Origin: Propionibacteriaceae bacterium AM104-82
GTDB taxonomy: Bacteria; Actinomycetota; Actinomycetes; Propionibacteriales; Propionibacteriaceae
Direction of reading: 5' to 3'
Length of the DNA stretch: 64,000 nucleotides
Assembly: GCA_027658995.1 (NCBI GenBank)
Contig: JAQDQK010000014.1
Location: 15,198-79,197 of the forward strand
This document shows positions 26,706 to 36,028 of the stretch, piece after piece. A program made the translations under genes and the position numbers. The notes below the pieces were generated by a model, which was not told where the DNA came from, searched no databases, and saw nothing but the letters and a program-made list of their open reading frames with translations. Each line of letters starts with the position of its first letter. Positions within the stretch are counted from its first letter, which is position 1.

Positions 26706-29700
26706 TTCGCTCCTCCCGCTCGCAGGGCCGAGTCGATCAGGCCTGCGGGGGCGTTGACCATCCGCAACTGATCGGCAAGGACGTGGTAGAACGCGGCCCC
26801 GACCCGGCTCGGGTCGACCCCGCGGGCCTCGGCCCAGGCTTGACGGTACACGGCGAGTTGGAGCGGATCGGCGCGTCTCGTGGAGGTCTTCCAGTCGATG
26901 ACAAGGTAGTCGAACTCGCCCTGCCAGGCGTAGACGGCGTCGATCCGGCCGCGCAGGACGTGCTGCCCGCGGCGCATCAGGAACGGCACCTCGACGCCGA
27001 TGGGGGCGCGGTGCGCGAACTGGCCCGCCTCGAAGGCCTCGATCAGGGACCGCAACTCCTCCGACGGCGCGGCCCCCTCGGGGACCAGTTCGTCGAGGCC
27101 CGCGGGCAGTTCGAAGCGCTCCTGCAGCCAGGCGTGGAACCGGGACCCGACGCGCGCCTCGGTGGAGGGCTGCCGCGGCATCCGGCGCAGGAGGGTGGTG
27201 GCGAACTGTTCGGGGTCTGCCCGCAGCGCCATCAGTGCCGTGGCGGACAGGCCGTCCGGCAGCGCCACCTCCCGGTCGCGGCGCCTGGCCAGCAGTTCGG
27301 TCAGGTGCCGGGCGCTGTCGTCCCAGGCGTCGACCTGGGCCTGCTCGGCCTCGGTGACGGTTCCCGATTCCCACACCCAACCGTCGAGGGCCTCGGGTGA
27401 GGCGAGCGCGACGCGCGCCCAGTCGACCAGCGAGGCGGCCTCGGCGCGCCTGCCGAGCGGCTCGGCGGCCAGCCGCTCGGGCCATGCGGCGCGGATCGGC
27501 TCGGCGGGTTCCGGGTTCGAGTCGAGGCCGCGGGCCGCCTCGTCGAGGTAGGTGCCGATGCCGGCAGCGGCCTCGCGGATCACGCGGAAGTAGGGCGACT
27601 CGGTGCGCGGGCGCACGTTGCCTGGGGTCCAGACGTGCGACGAGGCGACGAGCAGTTGCTTGGCGCGGGTGGCCGCGACGTAGGCCAGCCGGTCCTCGGA
27701 GAGGCGGTGGTCGACCTTGAGCGCGTCGCGGTAGCCGCCAAGCCCCTCCTTGGTGAACTCACCCAACTGCGGCACCGCGGATGCGTCGCCGCGCAGCATC
27801 GCGGGCATCGTCTGGGCGCGGCTCGGCCAGGTGCCGCTGCGGGACTCGGAGGGGAAGACCTTGTCGACGAGGCTCGGCAGGTAGACGGTGTCCCATTCGA
27901 GGCCCTTGGCGCGGTGAACCGTCAGGAGCTTGACGGAGTCGTCCTCGCTGGGGACGGCCTGCATCAGGCCCTCGCCGAAGTCCTCCTCCGCGTCCAGGTA
28001 GGCGAGCAGGCCCGTCAGCGTCCCGTCGCCGTCGACGTCGGTGTAACTGGCGACCTCCGCGAGGAACCGGGCGACCTGGCTCGTCTCGCCGCCGGAGGCG
28101 ATCAGTTCGGGCTCGAGGCCGAGCACGCCGATCACGCGGGTGACGAGGTCGGCCACCGGGTCGGCGGCGTGGCGCCGCAGCGAGGTGATCTCGGCGTGGA
28201 ACCGCGCGAGCCTGCGCCGCGCCTCCTTCGTGAGGGGCGCCTCTCCAGGGGCGGCGACGGCGTCGAGCAGGCACAGCACCTCCCCGGGGTCGGCCTGAGT
28301 GACGGCCCGGATCAGTTCGTCGCCGCCGTCGTCGGCCGCCGAGGCGCCGGCCAACTCCCGCGCCCGGTTCCCGAGGGCCTCCATATCGGCCAGGCCGATC
28401 GCCCAGCGGGGGCCGGTCAGCAGGGCCGCGACGTCGGGGTTGGCGGTCACGTCGTCCAGCACCCGCAGCGTCGACACGATCGGGCCGATCTCGGGGAGGC
28501 CGAGCAGCCCGCCGAGGCCGACGATCTCGACGGGCACGTCGCGCTCGCGCAGCGCCTCGAAGATCGGGGCGAGCAGCGCGTTGCGGCGCACCAGCACCGC
28601 CTGGTCGGCCCAGGTGACGCCCGAGGCGTGGCGGCCGATGATGGTCTCGACGAGCCAGTCGGTCTCGTCGCGGAAGGTGTCGAAGGTGGCGGCCGCGATC
28701 GCGCCGGGGGGCGCCTCCGGCGGGGCGACCAGCGCGACGCCGTCCTCCCCCGGTGCCGCGCGCAGGCCTGCGGCGAGCGCGTTGCCGACGTCGAGGATCC
28801 GCTGCCCGCTGCGGCGGTTGATGCTGAGGCTCTGCCGGACGGCGGGCGAGCCGTCGGAGCGCCGGAAGTGGTACGGGAACTCGAGGATGTTGGCGGCCGC
28901 TGCGCCGCGCCATCCATAGATCGCCTGGTAGGGGTCGCCGACGGCCGTGACGGGGAAGCCCATCGCGTCGCCGTCGGGCGGGCCGGTGAACAGTTCGCGC
29001 AGCAGCCTGGCCTGCGCGGCTGAGGTGTCCTGGTACTCGTCGAGCAGCACCACCTTGAAGCGGTCGCGCAGTTCGCGGCCGACGCCAGGCACCTGCGTGA
29101 CGAGGCGCACCGACTCGCGCAGTTGGTCGGCGAACTCGACGACGCCCAGGCGCCTCTTCAGGTCCTGGTAGGAGCGGACCAGGTCGAGCAGTTCGAGCCG
29201 TTCCGCGCCTGCGTCGAGGGCGGCGCGCACGTCGCGCATCACGTTGCCGCGGTACAGCGGTGCCTGCTCGAAGCGGGCGGCGGCCCGACGGGTGGCCTCG
29301 GCGACCTCGTCGGCGTCGACCAGGTGGGACTGCATCTCGGCGTCGAGCGCGAGGATCCGCTCCGGGATGGAGTGGTGGCTGAGCCTGCTGATGCTGCGGA
29401 ACGGGCCGGGCGCGTCTGCGACGACGCGGGTCGCGAGCCGGAACCTGCTGGCGCCGGTGACCATGACGGGGTCGCGCTCGATGCCGATCCGCAGCCCGAA
29501 CTCGCTGACGAGGCGGGCCGCGAACGAGTCGTAGGTCATCACCAACTCGGCGCCCTCACCCTGGTCGCCCGCGAGCACGCCTGCCCTGTCGAGCGCCCCG
29601 CCGATCCGTTCGGCGAGTTCCGCCGCGGCCTTGCGGGTGAAGGTGAGGCCAAGCACCTCCTCGGGGCGGACCTGGCCGGTGCCGACCAGCCACACCACGC

Positions 29701-29869
29701 GGGCGGCCATCACGGTGGTTTTGCCGCTGCCCGCCCCGGCGATGATGACGGCGGGCTCCAGCGGCGCGGTGATGGCGGCGAGTTGCTCGTCGGAGAAGGG
29801 GATCTGGAGCGCGTCGACCAGTTGCTGCGGGGTGCTGAGCATCGCCCTGCGGATGGGGTGGATCGTCAC
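26702..29869 (-). CDS. adnB: Recombination helicase-nuclease subunit AdnB
   Basis: UvrD-like motor-nuclease subunit of the AdnAB complex, the actinobacterial counterpart of RecBCD/AddAB that resects double-strand breaks; 1055 residues. Walker A is AGAGSGKT near residue 45, and the UvrD motifs LLDEYQDTSAAQ, VGDPYQAIYGWRGA and TVHRAKGLEWDTVYLP follow. The C-terminal RecB-type nuclease has the D-x-K motif VIDWKTS. GTG 29869 overlaps the adnA stop as GTGA; an in-frame ATG at 29842 is the alternative start. Confidence 0.93.
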   Translation of the reverse strand: MTIHPIRRAMLSTPQQLVDALQIPFSDEQLAAITAPLEPAVIIAGAGSGKTTVMAARVVWLVGTGQVRPEEVLGLTFTRKAAAELAERIGGALDRAGVLAGDQGEGAELVMTYDSFAARLVSEFGLRIGIERDPVMVTGASRFRLATRVVADAPGPFRSISRLSHHSIPERILALDAEMQSHLVDADEVAEATRRAAARFEQAPLYRGNVMRDVRAALDAGAERLELLDLVRSYQDLKRRLGVVEFADQLRESVRLVTQVPGVGRELRDRFKVVLLDEYQDTSAAQARLLRELFTGPPDGDAMGFPVTAVGDPYQAIYGWRGAAAANILEFPYHFRRSDGSPAVRQSLSINRRSGQRILDVGNALAAGLRAAPGEDGVALVAPPEAPPGAIAAATFDTFRDETDWLVETIIGRHASGVTWADQAVLVRRNALLAPIFEALRERDVPVEIVGLGGLLGLPEIGPIVSTLRVLDDVTANPDVAALLTGPRWAIGLADMEALGNRARELAGASAADDGGDELIRAVTQADPGEVLCLLDAVAAPGEAPLTKEARRRLARFHAEITSLRRHAADPVADLVTRVIGVLGLEPELIASGGETSQVARFLAEVASYTDVDGDGTLTGLLAYLDAEEDFGEGLMQAVPSEDDSVKLLTVHRAKGLEWDTVYLPSLVDKVFPSESRSGTWPSRAQTMPAMLRGDASAVPQLGEFTKEGLGGYRDALKVDHRLSEDRLAYVAATRAKQLLVASSHVWTPGNVRPRTESPYFRVIREAAAGIGTYLDEAARGLDSNPEPAEPIRAAWPERLAAEPLGRRAEAASLVDWARVALASPEALDGWVWESGTVTEAEQAQVDAWDDSARHLTELLARRRDREVALPDGLSATALMALRADPEQFATTLLRRMPRQPSTEARVGSRFHAWLQERFELPAGLDELVPEGAAPSEELRSLIEAFEAGQFAHRAPIGVEVPFLMRRGQHVLRGRIDAVYAWQGEFDYLVIDWKTSTRRADPLQLAVYRQAWAEARGVDPSRVGAAFYHVLADQLRMVNAPAGLIDSALRAGGAK

Positions 29870-32800
29870 GGGGCGGACCTCCGTCCGGCCTGGTTCTGCA
29901 CCGGGCACGAGGAAGCGAACTGGCAGTAGCGGCAGGCGCCGCACTCGACGGCGTCGAAGGTGCCCGCCCGGATCACGTCGACGGCCCGGGCGATCCGGTC
30001 GTGCACCCAGGTCGGCCCGACGACAAGGTCCTCGTCGGCAAGCGTGGGCGCGTCGTCGATCGAGGGCTGTGCGACAAGGGCGGGCAGGCTCTCCCCCGAC
30101 CGCACGAACGCCAGCGCGGGCGGCGCGACCCGGCGTTCGCCGTCCGCGACGTCGTCGAAGGCGCCGAGGCTGGCGGCGAGTTGGTAGACGCCCAACTGGG
30201 CGTGGTCGGCGACGTCGGCCTCCCGCAGGATCCGTCGCCCTGTCTTGAGGTCGACGACGCGCAGCCTGCCGTCTGCGTCGCGCTCGAGGCGGTCGACGGT
30301 GCCGACGAGCACCACCTCGCGGTCCTCGATGCTGAGCGGCACCCTGAACCCGCGCTCGACGGCGACGACGTCGCGGCCCTCGGAGGCCTGGTAGCGGGCG
30401 AACCGGTCGAGCGCCTCGTCGATCTCGGAGCGCTCGGTCGCCGAGAGCCACTCGGCCTCGAACGGGATCTGCTCCCAGACCCGGTCCAGTTGGGCGCGCA
30501 TCTCATCGACCGTCAGCCCGTCCTCCGCGGCCTGCCTGGCGATCAGGTGGACGATGTCGCCGATCGAGGCCCGCGACTGCCGACCGCCCTCCGCCTTCGC
30601 GCGGCGAGACAGGAACCAGCGCCGCGGGCATTCGAGCAGGGCCTCGAGCGAACTGCCGGTGATGGTGATCTGCCCAGGCGCGGGGGCGCTGCCGGACGAG
30701 GGCCGCTCGACGCCCCACCAGGCGCCGGGATCGGCGCCGGGAAAGCCGGGGCTGCCGTCGGGGGCGGTGATCTGGGCAAGCCTCGCCAACCGGACGGCGG
30801 CGGCGCGCCGCAGGCCCGGCGAAGCGGACTCGTCCTCGATGGTGCGGCGCAACTGCCCGACGAGCGAGGCCGCGGAGAGCAGCTTGTCCGGGCGGCCGTG
30901 CACCCGATCGACGGGGACGCCCAGTTCGCCGAGGAACCGGGACGCGCGGCCGCCCTCGCCGTCGACGCCCTGCACGGCGCTGACCGACAGCATGGTGCGG
31001 GCGCGGGAGCAGGCGACGTAGAAGAGTTGGCGCTCGGTCAGCAGTTGCGAGCCGACCCCGGCCGGTGCCAGGTGGTCGGCGCTGAGCCGCTCCGCGTCGA
31101 GCAGCAGCCCGGGCCGCGAAAGGCGCGGCCACAGGCCCTCCTGGACGCCGATCACCCAGACCCGGTCCCATTCCAGGCCCCTGGTGCGGTGCGCCGTCAT
31201 CACCTGGACGCCGCGCCCCTCTGCGGCGAGTTCTCGGCCGGTGTCCGCCGGGATCTCCTGGCCCGCGACCTCCGTGATGAAGGTCGTCGCCCCCGCGACC
31301 CCGAGCAGGTCGTCCATCCGTTCCGCGAGGTCGAACAGTTCGACCATCGCGTCGAGGTCGGCGTTGGCGCGACGGGAGCCGTGCAACGCCTGGTCGCGCA
31401 GCCGCGAGGGCCAGTCGGTGGCGTCCCAGAGGCTCCAGAGCGCCACCTGGACCTCCGCCTCGGCGGCGAGCAGGCCGGCGGTGTGGCGCAGCAGCCTGGA
31501 CAGTTCGAGCGCCGCCGCGGCGTCCTCGGTGTCTATGCCGTCGAGCAGGTGGGGCTCCCCCAGGCAGCGGCCCAGTAGCGCCGAGGAGGTGCCGAGTTCG
31601 CGGTGCCTGGCAAGCAGGCTCCTGGCGAGCCTGCGCTGAGCGACGCCGTCGAGCCCGCACAGCGGGGAGGACAGCAGCAGCCTGGCCTCGTCGGCCTCGG
31701 GTGCGCCGCCGCGGGCCGCGACGCCGAGCGCGAGAAGCACCGTCCCGACGGCAGGCTGCTCGGCGAGCGCGATCTCGTCGCCGGAGACCTCGACGGGCAC
31801 CCCGAGCCGGATCAGTTCCTTGGCGACGGCGCTCAGTTGGGTGCGACCGGCGCGCGTCACGACCACCAGGTCATGCCACGAGCAGCCCTGGTAGGTGACG
31901 GCGTGGCGCAGTTCCGCGGCCACGTGCGCCAGTTCGGCCGACTCGTCGTCGAAGACCCTGGATACGACGTCGCCGTTGGGCTGCACGGCGACAGGGGTCG
32001 TCGCGGCGTGGTGCTGGTCGAGCCGCGAGTCGAGCGCGGCGAGCGCCCGCCCGACCTCCTCCGCGTTGCGGAAGCCCTGCGTCAGGGTGAGGCTGCGGGA
32101 CCCACGCACGCCCGCAAGGTCGGCGAGCGCGCTGGGGCTGGCGCCGCGGTAGCCGCCGATGCGCTGATGCGGATCGCCGAGCGCGAGGACGGGCAGCCCG
32201 ACGCGGGCCAGGTCCGTGACCAGCGCCACCTGCGCCGAGTCGAGTTCGTGGGCGTCGTCGACGATCACCGCGTCGAAGGCTCCCCGGACCGACTCGGCGA
32301 CGGGCGCCTCGGTGAGCAGCAGCCGGGTGCGGTAGACCAGTTCGGCGTAGTCGAGGGTGCCGGAGAAGTCGCCGACGGTGAGGTAGTCCTCCATGAACCG
32401 CGCGACCGCGCCGAACAGGTCATCCCCGGCCTCGCGGGCCAGCGCCGCCACGCCCTCGGAGTCGAGCGAGAACTGGCGGGCCCGGGCCAGCACCTCGCGC
32501 AACTGCCGGGCGAAGGCGCGGGTGCCGAGCGCGGGCCGGACGTCCTCGGGCCACGCGTCGGCGGGGACGCAGTCGAGCAGTTCCCGGATCCGGGACTCCT
32601 GCTCCGGGGCGCGCAGCAGCCGCCACGGGCTGTCCTCGTGCGGCCAGTAGCGGCCGAGCAGCCCGAGCGACAACCCGTGGATAGTGGTGACCTGGGCGTC
32701 GGTCTGGGCGCGGGGCAGCCGCCTGGTGATGTCGCGGCGCAGCGCCTGGGCTGCGGTGCGGGAGTGCGCGAGCACCACGATCCGTTCCAGCGAGCCGCCC

Positions 32801-32964
32801 GCGAGCACGTGCCGACTTGCGGCCTCGGCGACCACGAGGGTCTTGCCCGTTCCGGGGCCCGCCGCGACCACCGTCATGCCGGGCGCCGGCCGCGCGGCCG
32901 CCTCCTGTTGTGGGGTGAGTTCGGGAAGCTGCGTCCAGGCACGGGGCGCGATCCGGTAACTCAT
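29866..32964 (-). CDS. adnA: Recombination helicase-nuclease subunit AdnA
   Basis: Partner motor-nuclease of AdnB; 1032 residues from ATG 32964. Walker A GPGTGKT is at residues 36-42, with VVDDAHELDSAQ, LGDPHQRIGGYRGA and MTAHRTRGLEWDRVW downstream. The C-terminal nuclease has VVDLKTG and four cysteines for an Fe-S cluster: one in LLECPRRW and three or more in ECGACRYCQFASSCP. No ribosome site is seen before 32964; ATG 32973 and TTG 33015 are alternatives. Divergent from the PolD gene with a 77-base gap. Confidence 0.92.
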   Translation of the reverse strand: MSYRIAPRAWTQLPELTPQQEAAARPAPGMTVVAAGPGTGKTLVVAEAASRHVLAGGSLERIVVLAHSRTAAQALRRDITRRLPRAQTDAQVTTIHGLSLGLLGRYWPHEDSPWRLLRAPEQESRIRELLDCVPADAWPEDVRPALGTRAFARQLREVLARARQFSLDSEGVAALAREAGDDLFGAVARFMEDYLTVGDFSGTLDYAELVYRTRLLLTEAPVAESVRGAFDAVIVDDAHELDSAQVALVTDLARVGLPVLALGDPHQRIGGYRGASPSALADLAGVRGSRSLTLTQGFRNAEEVGRALAALDSRLDQHHAATTPVAVQPNGDVVSRVFDDESAELAHVAAELRHAVTYQGCSWHDLVVVTRAGRTQLSAVAKELIRLGVPVEVSGDEIALAEQPAVGTVLLALGVAARGGAPEADEARLLLSSPLCGLDGVAQRRLARSLLARHRELGTSSALLGRCLGEPHLLDGIDTEDAAAALELSRLLRHTAGLLAAEAEVQVALWSLWDATDWPSRLRDQALHGSRRANADLDAMVELFDLAERMDDLLGVAGATTFITEVAGQEIPADTGRELAAEGRGVQVMTAHRTRGLEWDRVWVIGVQEGLWPRLSRPGLLLDAERLSADHLAPAGVGSQLLTERQLFYVACSRARTMLSVSAVQGVDGEGGRASRFLGELGVPVDRVHGRPDKLLSAASLVGQLRRTIEDESASPGLRRAAAVRLARLAQITAPDGSPGFPGADPGAWWGVERPSSGSAPAPGQITITGSSLEALLECPRRWFLSRRAKAEGGRQSRASIGDIVHLIARQAAEDGLTVDEMRAQLDRVWEQIPFEAEWLSATERSEIDEALDRFARYQASEGRDVVAVERGFRVPLSIEDREVVLVGTVDRLERDADGRLRVVDLKTGRRILREADVADHAQLGVYQLAASLGAFDDVADGERRVAPPALAFVRSGESLPALVAQPSIDDAPTLADEDLVVGPTWVHDRIARAVDVIRAGTFDAVECGACRYCQFASSCPVQNQAGRRSAP

Positions 32965-33041
32965 GGCGACCATGCAACCACCAACCGCCGACATTTTCAC
33001 GCCCGAGGGTGGCAAGCTAGCGACGAAGCAGGGAGGCGGAC

Positions 33042-33983
33042 ATGAACGACAGGATCACCACAGAGGTCGACGGCGTCTCGCTGAGCCTGAGCAACCTCGA
33101 CAAGCCGCTGTTTCCCAGCGGCTTCACCAAGGGCGAGCTGATCTCCTACTACGTCGAGGTCGCCGACGCGATGCTGCCGCACCTGCGGGGCCGCGCGATC
33201 ACGCGGGTCCGGTTCCCCAACGGGACGGCAGCGCAGTCGTTCTTCGAGAAGAACGCCCCGGCCGGGGCGCCCGAATGGGTCCGCACGCTGGACGTGGCGA
33301 CATCCGCGGGCAGCGTCAACTACGTGCTCGCCGACGACAGGGCGACCCTCGCGTGGCTGGCGAACCTGGCCGCCGTCGAACTGCACACGCCGCAGTGGCG
33401 CGCCGAGAACGCCACGACGGGGCCAGACGGCGTGATCCTCGACGGCGAGGACGAGCCGCGTTCCACGACGCTGATCGTCGACCTCGACCCCGGCCCCGGC
33501 ATCACGCCCGCGGACTCCGCGAAGGGTGCGATCCTGGCGGCGACGGCGCTTGCCCAGGTCGGCCTGGAGGCGTTCCCGAAGACGTCCGGCAACAAGGGGC
33601 TCCAGTTGAGCGTCCCGATCGCCCCGACGCCGGCCTCAGAGGTGTTCGCGTTCGCCGGGTCGCTCGCGAAGGCCCTCGCCGCGGCGCACCCGAAGCTGTT
33701 CATCGCCACGATGAGCAAGGACGCCCGCTCGGGGCTGATCTTCGTCGACTACGCCCAGAACCTGGCGGCCCGCAACACGGTGACCGCGTACTCGGTGCGG
33801 GGCCTGGACGAGCCGTCGGTGGCCACCCCGCTGACCTGGGACGAGGTCGGGGCGCTCACTGCGCAGACGCGGCTGCGAACCTCCCCCGCCGAACTGCTGG
33901 ATCGGCTGGGGCGCTACGGTGATCTGTGGGCGGCTCAGATGCCGACCCCGGACAGCCCGGCGTTGCCCGACCCGCTGACCTGA
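33042..33983 (+). CDS. Stand-alone LigD-type polymerase domain (PolD/PrimPol)
   Basis: Archaeo-eukaryotic primase-fold polymerase that fills gaps and adds ribonucleotides during Ku-dependent end joining; 313 residues, one domain with no ligase or phosphoesterase attached. Metal-binding Asp147 and Asp149 (VDLDPGPG) and Asp236 (FVDYAQN) are present. The nucleotide-binding loop reads TSGNKGLQ rather than the common SGGKGLH. GGGAGG is 7 bases before the ATG. Ku lies about 7.5 kb away; no LigD ligase gene is in the window. Confidence 0.9.
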   Translation: MNDRITTEVDGVSLSLSNLDKPLFPSGFTKGELISYYVEVADAMLPHLRGRAITRVRFPNGTAAQSFFEKNAPAGAPEWVRTLDVATSAGSVNYVLADDRATLAWLANLAAVELHTPQWRAENATTGPDGVILDGEDEPRSTTLIVDLDPGPGITPADSAKGAILAATALAQVGLEAFPKTSGNKGLQLSVPIAPTPASEVFAFAGSLAKALAAAHPKLFIATMSKDARSGLIFVDYAQNLAARNTVTAYSVRGLDEPSVATPLTWDEVGALTAQTRLRTSPAELLDRLGRYGDLWAAQMPTPDSPALPDPLT

Positions 33984-34024
33984 CAAGATGGGGCGCGAAC
34001 CGCCCGATGGGAGTGACCGACTCG

Positions 34025-34810
34025 ATGCAGACCGACCGCTCAGAGCGCTCTCACTACGTGCGCGTCCCCGCCGCCTGGGTCGCAGGCTGCAGCGACACCG
34101 GGCAGCGCCACAAGACCAACCAGGACGCGATGTGCCTCGCGGTGCGTGACGAGACCCGCCACACGGCGATGCTTGCCGTCGCGGACGGGGTCACCACGGC
34201 CGAGGGCTCTGAGGTCGCGTCGCTGGTGGCCGCCGAGACGGTCGTCGAGCAACTGATCGAGGCGACGCAGGCCGGGCAGGCCACCAACCTCGCCTTCGTG
34301 CACGCCTTCGAGGGGGCGCACCAGGCCGTGCTCGACGCCCGCGACGAGCCGTCGGCCTGCACCCTGATCGCCGCGAGCATCGACGACGGCGCCATCGCCG
34401 TCGGCAACGTGGGCGACTCGCGCGCCTACTGGCTTGGCGACGACGGCTCGTGCCAGTTGCTCTCCACAGACGACTCGATGGCGCAGGCGCGCATCATGCT
34501 CGGCATGTCGCGCGACGACGCGGAACAGTCCAACCAGGCCCACGCCATCACCAAGTGGCTCGGCCGCAGTTCGACCAACGTCACGCCGTCGGTGATCACG
34601 CTGCTGCCCCGGACCAACGGGTGGCTGCTGCTGTGCTCCGACGGGTTGTGGAACTACTCGAGTTCCCCTGAGGCGATGTCCGACACGTTCCAGGAAGTCC
34701 TCTCCCGCTCGTCGAACCCCGGCCAGGTCGCCGAGAACCTGGTCTCCTGGGCCAACGCGCGCGGCGGCCGCGACAACATCACCGCCGTGGTCGCCCGCAT
34801 CGAGCGCTGA
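34025..34810 (+). CDS. PP2C-family serine/threonine phosphatase
   Basis: Metal-dependent phosphoprotein phosphatase, 261 residues, single domain, cytoplasmic. Conserved PP2C motifs are present: TNQDAMCLA, VADGVTTAEGSE, GNVGDSRAYWL, CSDGLWNYSS and GRDNITAVVA. Partner kinase and substrates are not in the window. The start is uncertain: ATG 34025 has GATGGGAG 11 bases upstream, while ATG 34007 and GTG 34013 are in frame. A hairpin follows the stop. Confidence 0.9.
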   Translation: MQTDRSERSHYVRVPAAWVAGCSDTGQRHKTNQDAMCLAVRDETRHTAMLAVADGVTTAEGSEVASLVAAETVVEQLIEATQAGQATNLAFVHAFEGAHQAVLDARDEPSACTLIAASIDDGAIAVGNVGDSRAYWLGDDGSCQLLSTDDSMAQARIMLGMSRDDAEQSNQAHAITKWLGRSSTNVTPSVITLLPRTNGWLLLCSDGLWNYSSSPEAMSDTFQEVLSRSSNPGQVAENLVSWANARGGRDNITAVVARIER

Positions 34811-34893
34811 GCCGGATCCGGCGATGAGCAGCATCCCGCGCCCGTGTGCGGCCGGTGATCACGCCGTCGTCGGCCCACGGACACCGCCCATCC

Positions 34894-34924
34894 GGCGTCG
34901 CGTCCCCGTCAACGACGCGACGCC
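34894..34924. terminator. Hairpin after the PP2C gene
   Basis: A perfect 11-bp stem (GGCGTCGCGTC with its complement) around a 9-base loop, just before the next gene's ATG. A second palindrome, GCCGGATCCGGC, sits at 34811-34822 right after the PP2C stop. Neither has a U-tract, so termination is plausible but unproven. Confidence 0.5.
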
Positions 34925-34936
34925 GACGCCGACGCC

Positions 34937-35599
34937 ATGAAGGCCGCGGCCATGACACCGCCCCGCACCCCGACGACCCTCGCGGTGGCAGGGACCCGCA
35001 TCGCGGCGGGTCTCGCCGTGATCGCGGTGCTGCTCCTGACCTACGCCGGACGGGTCGCAGCGCGCGACGCGAACCCGTTCAACTTCTTCGGCTACTTCAC
35101 GAACCAGACGAGCCTGCTCACGTCGATCGTGCTGATCGCGGTGGGGACGCTCGCCCTCTTCCGCCGCGCCGTCCCACGATGGCTGACGGTGACCCGGGGC
35201 GTTGCCGCCGCCTGCCTCATCGTGGTCGCCGTCGTCTACAACACCCTGGTGCCAGGCACCGGGTCGGCGCCGCCGTGGGTGAGCCTTGTCCTGCACGTCG
35301 TCTTCCCGCTGCTCGTGCTGCTCGACTGGACGCTGGTGGGCGACCGTCCCGCGCTGGCGTGGCGCAGGCTCTGGGTCGTGCTGCCGTACCCGGTGGCGTG
35401 GCTGGTCGTCACGCTGATCCGCGGCAGGACCGACGGCTGGGTGCCCTACGGCTTCCTGCTCCCCGAACGCGGCCCCGGCTCGCTCGCGCTGCACGTGGTC
35501 GGCCTGTTCGCGGCGCTGCTCGGCGCGGGCGCCACCGTCTGGGCGGCCTCCCTGTTCCGCGGCGTCATCCTGCGCCGAGGCGACGATCCCACCCCATGA
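34937..35599 (+). CDS. Pr6Pr-family six-helix membrane protein
   Basis: 220-residue integral membrane protein with six predicted helices, the pattern of the Pr6Pr/FAR-17a-like group. Conserved marks are NFFGYFTNQTSLL in the first loop and helix 2, and VPYGFLLPE before the last helix. Function in bacteria is unknown. It follows the PP2C hairpin and is transcribed toward DUF3107. Confidence 0.82.
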   Translation: MKAAAMTPPRTPTTLAVAGTRIAAGLAVIAVLLLTYAGRVAARDANPFNFFGYFTNQTSLLTSIVLIAVGTLALFRRAVPRWLTVTRGVAAACLIVVAVVYNTLVPGTGSAPPWVSLVLHVVFPLLVLLDWTLVGDRPALAWRRLWVVLPYPVAWLVVTLIRGRTDGWVPYGFLLPERGPGSLALHVVGLFAALLGAGATVWAASLFRGVILRRGDDPTP

Positions 35600-35675
35600 C
35601 CGGATGGCCCCGGGGATGCCCACCGCGGCAGGTCGAGGCGTCGACGGCTTGGGACTGACCACTAGAGTGGGAGGC

Positions 35676-35900
35676 ATGGAAGTCAAGTTCGGCATCACAG
35701 ACATCGCTCGCGAGGTCACCATCGAAACCCCCGCCACCCCTGACGAGATCGCGGACCAGATCCGCACCGCCGTCGAGAACTCCTCGCTGGTGGATCTGAC
35801 GGACGATAAGGGCCGCCGCATCCTGATTCCCGGCTCCAAGATCGGTTACGTCGACCTCGGCGCACCCGCGGCAAGGGCGGTCGGCTTCGGCACCGTCTGA
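35676..35900 (+). CDS. DUF3107 family small protein
   Basis: 74-residue protein equivalent to M. tuberculosis Rv3208A (TB9.4); function unknown. The sequence (VKFGITDIAREVTIE, then IPGSKIGYVDLG) suggests a compact alpha-beta fold. TAGAGT at 35663-35668 ends exactly 7 bases before the A of ATG 35676, so the start codon is probably the transcript start. Followed by the DEAD-box helicase gene, as in mycobacteria (Rv3211). Confidence 0.9.
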   Translation: MEVKFGITDIAREVTIETPATPDEIADQIRTAVENSSLVDLTDDKGRRILIPGSKIGYVDLGAPAARAVGFGTV

Positions 35901-35922
35901 GTTGCTTTCGGGTCGCCTGCGT

Positions 35923-35928
35923 TAGACT
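35923..35928 (+). promoter_or_regulatory. -10 element of the DEAD-box helicase transcript
   Basis: TAGACT is an excellent actinobacterial -10. Counting 7 bases downstream puts the transcript start on the A of the leader-peptide ATG at 35936. The -35 region (TTGCTT at 35902, spacer 15) is weak. Confidence 0.65.
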
Positions 35929-35935
35929 TGGCTCC

Positions 35936-35983
35936 ATGCGGACGCAAACCGTCCGCCTCCGGCTGCGCCGCTGCGCGCCGTGA
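35936..35983 (+). CDS. Predicted 15-residue leader peptide before the DEAD-box helicase
   Basis: ATG CGG ... TGC GCG CCG TGA encodes MRTQTVRLRLRRCAP: five arginines and one cysteine. It lies exactly at the predicted transcript start, so it would be translated from a leaderless 5' end. Its codons form two GC-rich hairpins followed by a T-run. This looks like an attenuation leader; existence as a translated peptide is inferred from geometry only. Confidence 0.5.
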   Translation: MRTQTVRLRLRRCAP

Positions 35984-35993
35984 GTTCATTTTT
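35938..35993 (+). promoter_or_regulatory. Candidate attenuator hairpins in the leader
   Basis: Hairpin A pairs GCGGAC with GTCCGC (35938-35956). Hairpin B pairs CGGC-GCGC with GCGC-GCCG (35960-35980, one bulged T, loop CGCT). Five T residues at 35989-35993 follow after 8 bases. A ribosome on the leader peptide would melt these structures, so helicase expression could depend on leader translation. Confidence 0.4.
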
Positions 35994-36028
35994 GACTGAA
36001 GGTTTGAGCCCTGAGCGACAACGAGAAT

